The notes under the pieces were generated by a model, which ran no database searches, was not told the origin of the DNA, and was given only the letters and a program-made list of their open reading frames with translations. From Nyssa sinensis (lineage: Eukaryota > Streptophyta > Magnoliopsida > Cornales > Nyssaceae), in NCBI GenBank assembly GCA_008638375.1, contig CM018032.1, positions 52,928,882-52,992,881 of the forward strand: 64,000 nucleotides of DNA. The letters run 5' to 3'. Shown one piece after another: positions 55,901 through 64,000 of this stretch. Made by a program: the position numbers and the translations under genes. Position 1 is the first letter of the stretch. Every line of letters starts with the position of its first letter.

Positions 55901-57955
55901 ACTTCTGAGAGTATCACTTAGGAGTCCAAAAAACAAAATTTGTCATTTAAATTATTTAAAATACACTTTTACCCTAACCCTCAATATGAAAATCACCCAG
56001 AATAACAGAAACATAGTATTGTTAATGTTGATAAGCTTGATGGAGAAGGCCAACAATATTGACATAAATTATCCAATATTTACAGTAAAAGCTTTTTGAC
56101 AGAAAAGTAAAACAAGAGCTTACCTACCCAAATGTAACTCGCGCATCGATGACTTTTGATCGACTATCATCGGTGATTAAGTGCAACACATCCTCTACCA
56201 GGAACCCAGTAGTTGAAGTATCATTTGAAAGATATCTAACATGATAAGGACAAGTGTTGTGTGATTCAGAGCATTGTTTTCGATGATCACATAGGGTACT
56301 GTTGCAGGGAACCTTCATGCCTGTTGATGATGTATTTAGGCTGTAAATATTGAAGTCTGTTTCCTGTTTCACAGAAGTTACAGAAGTAATTGTTGAAGTA
56401 GCGATGTTTAATAGTAGATAAATAAAATCAATATCCTTGAACGGTTGCTCAATAAAACATCAGTTTTCCAAAATAGAATAAAAATTAGCAGCCAAACCAA
56501 CGCCTGATCCTGAAACAATATAAACAGCATTGTAACATAGTTTTTGAGCTCATTTAGAGATCCAACGTTCAACAAATAATTGCAATAATCACTCTGCTCA
56601 TGATGGGGGCACTACCAAAAAAAAAAAAAGAACTCTCCCCTCTGGGGAGGTGATGCCATTGGGCCACAGCCTATATTGGCGGAAAAGTATATCAAATCAC
56701 AGTTTCTGAGCAAAGCAACGGGACAATAAAAAAAAATTGAAATTCAAAAAATTAAAACAACATACTCGTCCAGATCTTGTTACAAAGCCCTTCACACAGC
56801 TAATACAATCACACGGTAACCAAAACAGGTCGCTGCCAGTATCAAGTGCCACCAAAAACCATAAACTCGGCGTCCCCAGAGAAACATTGGCATAATGCAA
56901 ACTGAAAATGGCCAAAAACATATTACACAAATAATTATAAATGAAAATCATAACAAAAAAACTCTAAATGTAAAATTTAAATAGTACTACCAAGCTCCTA
57001 CCTCTCAATCCCAGAAGCAACACTTGGTAAGCAATTTTATCTAGAAAAAGATAAAGAAAAGAGAAGCGACTATTGTTTTCCAATCCCTAAGACCAAATAA
57101 AGCCAATACCTCCACTCAACTCTGCCGAACACACTAATTTGACTTAGTTGAAGCAAGTTTTTCATGATCTACAGAGTAGAAAAACCCAAAAAGACTGCAG
57201 ATTAAAATAAATAAAACACACCCCCATTTCCAATTGGGATTTAGAGCCTTGCACTCATGGGGGCAACTGCCTCCTATCAATTTTTTTAGTTGATTTTTTT
57301 TATATTTTTCAATTTTTTTTTTAAAAAATATACCCCTTTAATTTAAGATTCCTCAGAAGTTTAAAAAAATTCACTCATTATTCTTATCTTGACTTTAATT
57401 TGACTCCTTAATGAAACATATATCAATTTTCAAAAATATTATCAATTAATATTAAATTTTTATATTCCTTTAATTTTTAAATTTATAATGGAAGATTAAG
57501 CAAAAACTTTGCCCCTCCTAACTGGAATTTCTGGCGCTGTAAACTATTTCTGAAATCCAATGAAATTATTAAAAAAATAAAAAAAACTATATTTGCAGAA
57601 TTGAAAAGTAGTTAAAGAACTAAATTAGCTGGAGGAATAGGAAGTCATACTATCCCAAGGAAGGGATTCGGAAAGTTTCGTTGCCATAGGCGAAAGCGAG
57701 CGGCTTGGGATCGACGGTGTCGGCAAGCCGGCGTCCATGGATGAGACGATCACGGTGAGCCATAGCAGTGTAGTACTCGAGACTACCCTTCTCAGGCAAG
57801 CCATCAAGGTCCAGAATTCCCTTGACCGGATCGGAATATCTGTGGTGTATATCGAACCCGAACGTACCAAACCCATCGCAGCTCTGCGAACCCCAAAACA
57901 ATATCAACAAAACCAAGTACCCAGAAAGTGAAGCATAATTAAAAGAATAAGCCAT
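52951..57955 (-). CDS. Pepsin-like (A1) aspartyl protease, secreted and probably GPI-anchored
   Basis: Ten exons join in frame with GT-AG introns: 57955-57651, 56901-56766, 56363-56128, 55700-55476, 55363-55228, 55141-55068, 54973-54874, 54743-54686, 53407-53336 and 53201-52951; 1593 nt, 530 residues. Residues 1-27 form a signal peptide. The two catalytic aspartates are Asp122 in VALDTGSDLFWLPC and Asp327 in IFDSGTSFTYL. Cysteines in the region after the first site (CDC, CNSTLC, C...CPYHVRY) fit a nepenthesin-type plant protease. The C-terminus has a Pro/Ser/Thr-rich spacer (448-510) and a hydrophobic end of about 20 residues, as in GPI-anchored members such as the Arabidopsis At2g17760/At4g35880 group (recalled, not searched). 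It should cleave proteins at the cell surface; substrates are unknown. Intron 1 holds a MITE and intron 2 a SINE remnant. Confidence 0.93.
56640..56695 (-). mobile_element. SINE head remnant, intron 2 of the protease gene
   Basis: On the minus strand GCTGTGGCCCAATGGCATC (box A) is followed by CACCTCCCC and then a T run; box B is missing, so only the head of a tRNA-derived element is left. Confidence 0.3.
57236..57540. mobile_element. MITE-like element in intron 1 of the protease gene, GGCGGA-type family
   Basis: GATTTAGAGCCTTGCACTC plus GGGGGCAACTGCC at the left and TTTGCCCCTCCTAACTGG at the right, around AT-rich DNA with AAATTTTT strings like 8265-8662. Ends only partly inverted. Confidence 0.35.
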
Positions 57956-58382
57956 TGGAACCAGAATCTCCGAAACAGAGTGTGAAATGATAAAGAAGAA
58001 GGGATATAGAAAGAAGAGGAAGAGGTAGAGAATAAATAAATAATTAGTGTGAGGGTTTTGGAGAGAAAGATTGAATTTATTTAAGCATTCAAACCTTGAC
58101 GTAATCTCCAGGGACTAGAGAGGCTGGTCTTCGGTCTGAGATTTTTTTCTTCAGAGACGACCGCAAACGCAAAGTCGTCGGCCGTGTGAAGATGGTGTCT
58201 GTGGTGGATGTCTTTCCTCTTGGTAGATCAACTTTTGAGTGGGAAAGCTAACTGCTAAAACTATCCGTCTAATTTTTGACCCGATTCATGTGACTTTTGA
58301 CCCGATTCATTTCTGCTACCTGTACACACAGTTAATTCTCGGGTCAATGTAATTTTTAAAAAACGTTTTTAAATTTTTTTTT
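57956..58382 (-). promoter_or_regulatory. 5' flank of the aspartyl protease gene
   Basis: Purine/pyrimidine-biased leader (coding strand CTCTACCTCTTCCTCTTC) directly upstream of the ATG. A TATA-like TTAAATAAAT lies on the minus strand near 58075-58085, about 125 bases upstream of the ATG. Start site not determined. Confidence 0.35.
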
Positions 58383-58560
58383 AAAATTTTTTATTATGGA
58401 AGGACTTGTAGCCTAAGTAGTGCATCATTGGTTTTTCATAAGAAAGGTCAGGGTTGAAACCTTACCAGTAGCAAAGTTAAGCTCCATTTTATTGTTCAGA
58501 CAGGATGGGTTAGTTAACAGAGTAGCTAAGTGTCTGGGCCTTGTGCTGGGCCTCTCATTG
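58383..58560 (+). mobile_element. tRNA-derived SINE remnant
   Basis: GTAGCCTAAGTAGTG (box-A side) and CAGGGTTGAAACCTTACC (box-B side) at tRNA spacing, followed by a tail containing AGTGTCTGGGCC. Confidence 0.35.
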
Positions 58561-58572
58561 GGTTAAAGGTAC

Positions 58573-59510
58573 AGGTGACAAATTTTATCCAAATCTATCA
58601 ACCCGTCCAAACCCGTCCATTTAGTTAGCAGGTCATAAACGCGTTGGGTAAGAAAAAACTCGTTAATTTAACGGGTCAAAACGGGTTGAATATTGGTGTT
58701 TGACGGGTTGAAAATAAAAAATAATAAAATAATATAAAAATATATATATCTCTATTTATACATATATATATATATATATATATATCAACCTAATCCCGGA
58801 GTGGCAATGTATAAATAAGACCTGATTTTTTTTTTTTAAGTCAATATTTAGAGATCAGTTGTTTGGCAACTTCACCCTTTTGCAAGCTGATATTCATTAA
58901 TTTTGTTGTGGCAATTATAATTTTTTTTTTCTTTTGTGTCCACTTGTCAAACTATTTGGTTAATTTTTTTTTTTTTTTTTTTTACATATAGCAATGATTC
59001 TCTAATAATTAATAATTATGATATTTAAAAATTATTTTTTAAAATGATTACTTTTTAATATATTATATATTTTTTATTACTAAATAAAATTTGTAACTAA
59101 AATAAAATATGCACATATATATATTTAAAGGTAATATACTAATTTCATAAAAGAAAATTTCTACCATCAAATGTAGTTTCTCCATGCCAGCAGATATCAA
59201 AAATAGAAATCAATTAGTGCACCTCAGTGCGGTGGAACTAATGAAATAGGATTTGATCAAATACTTGTTTAATTATTAAACTTTTATGACTTCGCCTTAT
59301 AAATATAGAGCTCAATTAGTATCAAGTTTGTGTAAGACTAAGATTTAATAGTAAAATTTAATTTTATTTAAATTTTAAATATTTTTTAAGAATAAATATA
59401 AGCTTACAAGATTTAAAACCACTCTGGGATTAAGTTTGTGTAAGACTAAGATTTCATTGTAAACTTTGATTTTAGGACTGTGATTTGATTTTATTCTCCA
59501 ATATCTAGTA

Positions 59511-59558
<48 letters not shown>

Positions 59559-60052
59559 GATATTGATAGGTTATATTTTTTATTTACTTTTGATAGATTG
59601 CAAACTTTCCTAAAAACAATTGAAAAATTATATACTTTATCAACTTTTCTATTAAGTGATGTGTTAGAATTGTGCATTATTTCATGATTTGGTACAGTTA
59701 CTAATGAAATGATGTAATATTATTTGAGATTTTATTTTTAAAAGAAATATTTTGAAATGAATAGTATTATTGGATTGGACTTTGTGTGTGTATATATAAA
59801 TATATAATCTGTTGCATAAGAAAAAGTTAAGTTGTAAAACAAAATAAAAAAAAAATTATGACGCTGCATATTAAAGGAGAGTAAATCATATCATTTAATT
59901 ACTATAATATAAAATATATATATATATATATATATGAAAGTTGGGTAGCGAGTCAAATTCGGGTTTCGGGTTGACCCGACTCGCATTTGACCCGATCAAT
60001 TCGGGTCAAATATGGGTTCAACCCGTTTATGACCCGCCCGTTTTGCCAGGCT
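58573..60052. mobile_element. hAT-like repeat with AACCCG/CGGGTT subterminal clusters
   Basis: Left: TACAGGTGACAAATTTTATCC followed by CAACCCGTCC, AACGGGTCAAAACGGGTTGA. Right: GGGTTGACCCGACTCG, AACCCGTTTATGACCCG and TTTTGCCAGGCTTAG. Long AT-rich middle with several microsatellites and no transposase. Ends are only weakly inverted, and it may be composite. Confidence 0.4.
59513..59559. repeat. (TG)n(TA)n microsatellite
   Basis: About 12 TG units followed by about 12 TA units. Confidence 0.9.
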
Positions 60053-60180
60053 TAGTTATAGGGTTCTGGGAACTCTTATAATGTGAAAAAATAATACTTT
60101 TTTTTAAAGACATAAAAGTGTTTTTTTTTTTTGCAAAAGACGTTTTTTTGTTGGTTAATTCAAAGTATTAAAAAATTTAT

Positions 60181-60494
60181 GATAAATTATGCTAATTTTT
60201 CTTAAGACTTTTGAAATCACTGGTCTCTCTTATTTTTACTGGAAAATTATAAATACTTTCTTCTAATCATTTTTTTTTTCAAAATAACAAAATTACCCCT
60301 TTCTTTTGTTTTTTCTTTGGCATTTTTAATTTTGGCCAATTTTTTCTAATTTTTTTAAAATTTTTTATTTTATATAAAAATAAATTAAAGATAAATTACT
60401 TATTTTCATTTTATATAAAATTAAGATTTTAATTAATATTTATTTGAAAATTTTAAAAAATAAATAAATAAATTAGTCAAAATTAAAAAAATGT

Positions 60495-60541
<47 letters not shown>

Positions 60542-60706
60542 GAGGCGGTTTTGTGATTTTGAAAACAAAATTTAACTGAAAATGAGTATTTGTAGTTTAG
60601 TCAGGTAAAGTAAGAAAGGTCAATATAATTTTAAAAATTTCATGAAAAATTCAATGTAATAATTTGAAATCTCATGAAAACATAGTGTAATTTATTCAAA
60701 AAATTA
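60181..60706. mobile_element. Inverted-repeat MITE, same family as 2896-3373
   Basis: Left GATAAATTATGCTAATTTTTC; complement of the right end GAATAAATTACACTATGTTTT. The middle includes a TA run of about 22 units (60498-60537) that separates the arms. An AAAAAATT-type flank is found on both sides but not as a perfect duplication. Confidence 0.5.
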
Positions 60707-60782
60707 TTATTAATTATGATTTTATATTTTAAATCAAAAGATGTCTTTTAAAAAGAGGGTGTTGCACAAAAAAATTCAATTT

Positions 60783-61096
60783 AAAGGCATTTGCTTTAAA
60801 AGATGCTTGAAAAATAAGTGTAAAACTACATGATGACACTCTCTGTGACTATATTGGACTCGTAAAACTTTAAAATCCATATGTTTGACTGTGTTGTAGT
60901 TTACGCTTAAAATGAATGAAGGTCGGTGATAACAGTTTCTTTTTTAAAAACTTGATTTTAATCGGTAGATAAAGGATGTAGTATATAATTGGTTAAATAT
61001 TTTAATAATTTAATTAAAAAAATCATATTTAATTATTAGGGATAATTATACTAATTTTTTTTTTTGCCATTTGAAAATTACAAATAGTATCCTTAG
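60783..61096 (+). repeat. Repeat M, copy 2
   Basis: Copy of 51069-51383, cut off at CTTAG where the copia LTR begins. Confidence 0.9.
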
Positions 61097-61567
61097 TGTC
61101 AAATTCTAAGAAATAAATTAGGAAATTCTATTTTTTGCAAATAAAATTTGAAATTACTTATTTCAGATTTTAGTAGTTTCTGTTTTTTAGCCTAGAGATC
61201 TACTGATTTGATTTGATCTGATCTGATTTGATTTGCTGGTTTGGTGGTCTTCCTCTCTTATTTATCTTGTAATTGTTTCTCTTGAAATTCAATAAGAATG
61301 ATTATTCTTCTTCCCTAAAAAACCTTCATGGTATCAGAGCCTTCATGCTCTTTTTCTATTTTGTTCTTTCTTTTGATGATGTCGTACAAGTCGGCGATGA
61401 CCGGCGCCCAAGGAAATCCTAACGTCTCTTCCAGCACTTCTGAAAGCATTCTGTCTAATCCCATTATTCCTCTCACACCTATATCTGTCGATTACTATTT
61501 CCAGAATTTAGCTCTTTATCTCACGGTTACAAAACTCAATGGGCACAACTATCTTGAGTGGGCTTAG
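61097..61567 (+). mobile_element. Truncated Ty1/copia element: LTR, PBS and gag start
   Basis: LTR 61097-61328 begins TGTCAAATTCTAAG and ends AAACCTTCA. The primer-binding site TGGTATCAGAGCC (61329-61341) is complementary to initiator tRNA-Met. Everything after the first part of gag is missing. Confidence 0.85.
61376..61567 (+). pseudogene. Copia gag N-terminal fragment
   Basis: From MMSYKSAMTGAQGNPNVSSS to LNGHNYLEW, 63 codons. The last part matches the LxGxNYxxW motif at the start of copia gag. The frame ends in TAG created at the junction with the next repeat. Confidence 0.8.
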
Positions 61568-64000
61568 TGTCACGCCCCGAATTCTCACGAACCCGAGGTG
61601 CGACTGACGAGACAGGAAATAAAATAAAATAAAGGTAACTTAAACAAATTTAACCAAGCATACATCCGTTCCCATCAATACATCCCGCCATTACGGTGTT
61701 CACGGGTCATTCGGACTCAAGCTCTTACATCACAAAACATAAGTTCCATGGGCCAAAAATACACTAGGTGCTTCCTCCTATCAAGGTGTCACTGAATCTC
61801 AAGTAGCGGGAGCATCCTCATCTGAAATGTTGTCCCACGAATAGGGTCAGCTCAACTGCTGGTACAATATAATGCTAATGCAAGAAACAAATTAAGGGCG
61901 TGGCATGTGCAAGTGTACAGTTATATCTACATGGCATTCAATATCACTAATGCAACATATGAACATTATGCGTGATGCACTCATGCAAACTCCATGTCAC
62001 AATCATGCCTCACTTTATGGACCTTCCCCGACGGCCTGAGCATCCAGTATATCTCACTTTACGGACCTTCCCCGACGGCCTGAGCATCCAGTATGTCTCA
62101 CTTTACGGATCTTCCTCGACGGCCTGAGTATCCAGTATGTCTCACTTTACGGACTTTCCCCGACGGCCTGAGTATCCAGTATGCATTATGCCAAATGCTC
62201 AACTCACACCATGTCCAAAGAATCACACTATACCAATATGCTCATGATTCTACCAAGTCACAATGCAATCCTAATAAATCATCTTATCCCCACATGAAGC
62301 ATGCTTTAAACAATGTATCACATAATAACATCCCAATCACAAGATCTTTTTATCAAGAGTACATGCCCGGCACAATCCACTTAACACATGCTTTAAATCA
62401 CGCATTACATAATCTCAACCATTCTCAAAGAATATAATCCATACATTATGCTAACACACAATAGACACATAGTCATGATCCACATTCATCACCAAACCTT
62501 CAACAAGATAACAAGGAGCACATAAGCATATGAGCAATAAAATAAAAATGTGAATCATCAAGTCAATATGGCAGTTATTCCTAAACTCAATTCTATTTCT
62601 TACTTAGCACAATATATCGTACCTGACGGGTTGGTCTCAACCCCAAGAAGTCGTACTCGTAGCGTGGTGGCTAGCAGTGAAATGTGGAAGGATCAGACTG
62701 CCTTCTCCTTGCCTTTCGATGCTCCTAAAACCACAAAATGTAACTCAGTCGGTTGGTCACTTGAATGATGCTATTCATCAAATTTTTATGTCTTTATTTT
62801 ATTAATTTCTATTTTCACTAAAATAAGTTCTATAATTGAGTCCGAAACGTCGAAGAAAATAGGTTTGGGCTTTCTTGAAATTTAATTCGGACATCCGGAC
62901 TAAAAAGGGCAAAACTATCATTTCATACTTTCACGGTTTCCCTTTTCCCGAGACCTCTCTTTGTAAGTCGAACTCCACCGTTGAGTCCAAAATGTTTAAG
63001 ATAACAAGATTTCACTATTTGTTCATTTAAATCGGGGTTCGTTTGACTGCACTTCAATTTAGGGGCATTTTGATAATTTTAAAGGCTACTACGGGTCTTT
63101 TATTTTTCGGGACCCCGTCTCATAAAATGGACCTCGCCATTGGTCTCAGAATGGTCGAGATAGTCAAAATACACTAATGACTTGTCCCTATTTGGACTCC
63201 GGAATTATTTTAGAATATTTAAAGAATTAAATTAATTAATTAATTAATTTAATTATTATTTTATTAATATTTAATTCATGAGGGTCAAACTATAATAACC
63301 AACAGTTGGGGGGGTCAGTTTGTAAATTCTGAAAGTTCTGGGTCAATTTGTAATTTTTGACTTTTCCTATTCTTAATAGGGATAACCAAACAGTGAATAA
63401 GGTTAAAACTGGGATAAGATATCCTTATTCCCAATTCAATTTCAATTTCTATTTCAATTTCTTACCCCTGTTGCCAAACACTCCCAATTCAATTTAAAAC
63501 ATTTCAAAGCTAACTCAAAACTACACCGTTTCACTTACCCATTTCAAATTCGGTTGGGTCCTGATCCGGATCCAACCCGTGACCCGATATCCAAACCCTA
63601 ACCCAAACAGTTGTCTTCCCCGTTTTTCTGGTGAACAAACAGTAGGGTTCCGTCACCATCTCTGGTGACGGAAACCTTTCCCGATCATTTTTCTCTACTA
63701 ATTTCAATGCCATTTTCTTCCTCTCTTCCCAAGGACTCCAAATCTACCTTCCATTTCCATCAAGACCCTCTCAATCATCTCGAATAAGGGGTTTAATAGC
63801 TCCGGCCGGTTTTCTGGTGAGCTGATTTTTCTTAATTTCATGCTCGGTTCTCGACTGTTTTGACTTATTTCTTTTTCTATTTTCTTTCTGCACTTCTTAG
63901 GATTACTTTAGGACCATTTAAACAAGGTGTCTTACATAAAATATAGATGGACCAGATTATTATCCCATACCTGCAACTGTTGATTTCTATCTCGTTTCTT
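61568..64000 (+). mobile_element. Dispersed repeat, family X, copy 2 (runs to or near the window end)
   Basis: Starts TGTCACGCCCCGAATTC at the copia junction. 62800-63200 matches, in reverse, the part of 4500-4900 described above (CCCGTCTCATAAAATGGACC; CGCCATTGGTCTCAGAATGG). It contains a four-unit tandem repeat. No protein domain was recognised on either strand, and the short frame at 62093-62437 is repeat-derived. From about 63380 the sequence (pyrimidine-rich, with a CCGTCACC...GGTGACGG hairpin near 63650) may be separate DNA; the right limit is unknown. Confidence 0.5.
62009..62185. repeat. 44-bp tandem repeat, four units
   Basis: CTCACTTTACGGACCTTCCC followed by CGACGGCCTGAGCATCCAGT occurs four times with few differences, inside family X. 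Confidence 0.95.

Noticed and set aside
62093..62437. 114-codon frame in family X
   Set aside because: Its N-terminal part is the translated 44-bp tandem repeat and the rest is H/N/S-rich without a recognisable pattern.
63640..63672. Rho-independent terminator-like hairpin CCGTCACC...GGTGACGG
   Set aside because: Plant nuclear genes do not use such terminators, and no gene ends here.

Overview
The window is AT-rich nuclear DNA of a flowering plant, most likely a woody eudicot. The evidence is intron-rich genes with plant-type GT-AG splice sites, plant-specific families (class III peroxidase, GPI-anchor-type aspartyl protease, plastid-targeted universal stress protein), and many Ty3/gypsy-Tat, Ty1/copia, TRIM, LINE, SINE and Mutator-like remnants. 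The species cannot be named from sequence alone. Coding DNA is only a few percent of the window.

Layout. 1-9.5 kb holds no host gene: SINE and MITE remnants, a TIR element with a perfect 9-bp target-site duplication (2896-3373), a non-autonomous LTR element (3476-7287, TSD TCTTA) carrying nested repeats, and a minisatellite. 9.5-19.04 kb (minus) is a five-exon universal stress protein-like gene; its long introns hold a TRIM, a Mutator-like element, a LINE tail and SINEs. 20.4-36 kb is a tandem duplication whose unit is a 1.6-kb repeat (R) plus a class III peroxidase gene. Copy A (22636-24095, minus) is broken by three single-base insertions. Copy B (33698-35141, minus) is intact (317 codons) but is separated from its R repeat by about 6.6 kb of other DNA. 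36-40.7 kb is intergenic with local duplications and MITE-like elements. 40.7-49.66 kb is one degenerate Tat-lineage Ty3/gypsy element (minus) with both LTRs, gag, protease, RT, two RNase H domains, integrase, a 23-unit tandem array and an antisense ORF unit. 49.9-52.8 kb contains duplicated promoter-like modules. 52.95-57.96 kb (minus) is a complete ten-exon aspartyl protease gene (530 aa). 58-64 kb is repeats: a TIR element, a truncated copia element, and a dispersed repeat family also nested in the 3.5-7.3 kb LTR element.

The host genes do not form a pathway. The peroxidase and aspartyl protease are predicted to be secretory or cell-surface proteins, the universal stress protein a plastid protein. 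The main stories are gene duplication with loss of one copy, and layered transposon insertion with several datable target-site duplications. All exon structures were built by hand from reading frame, splice dinucleotides and family conservation; no database search was run.
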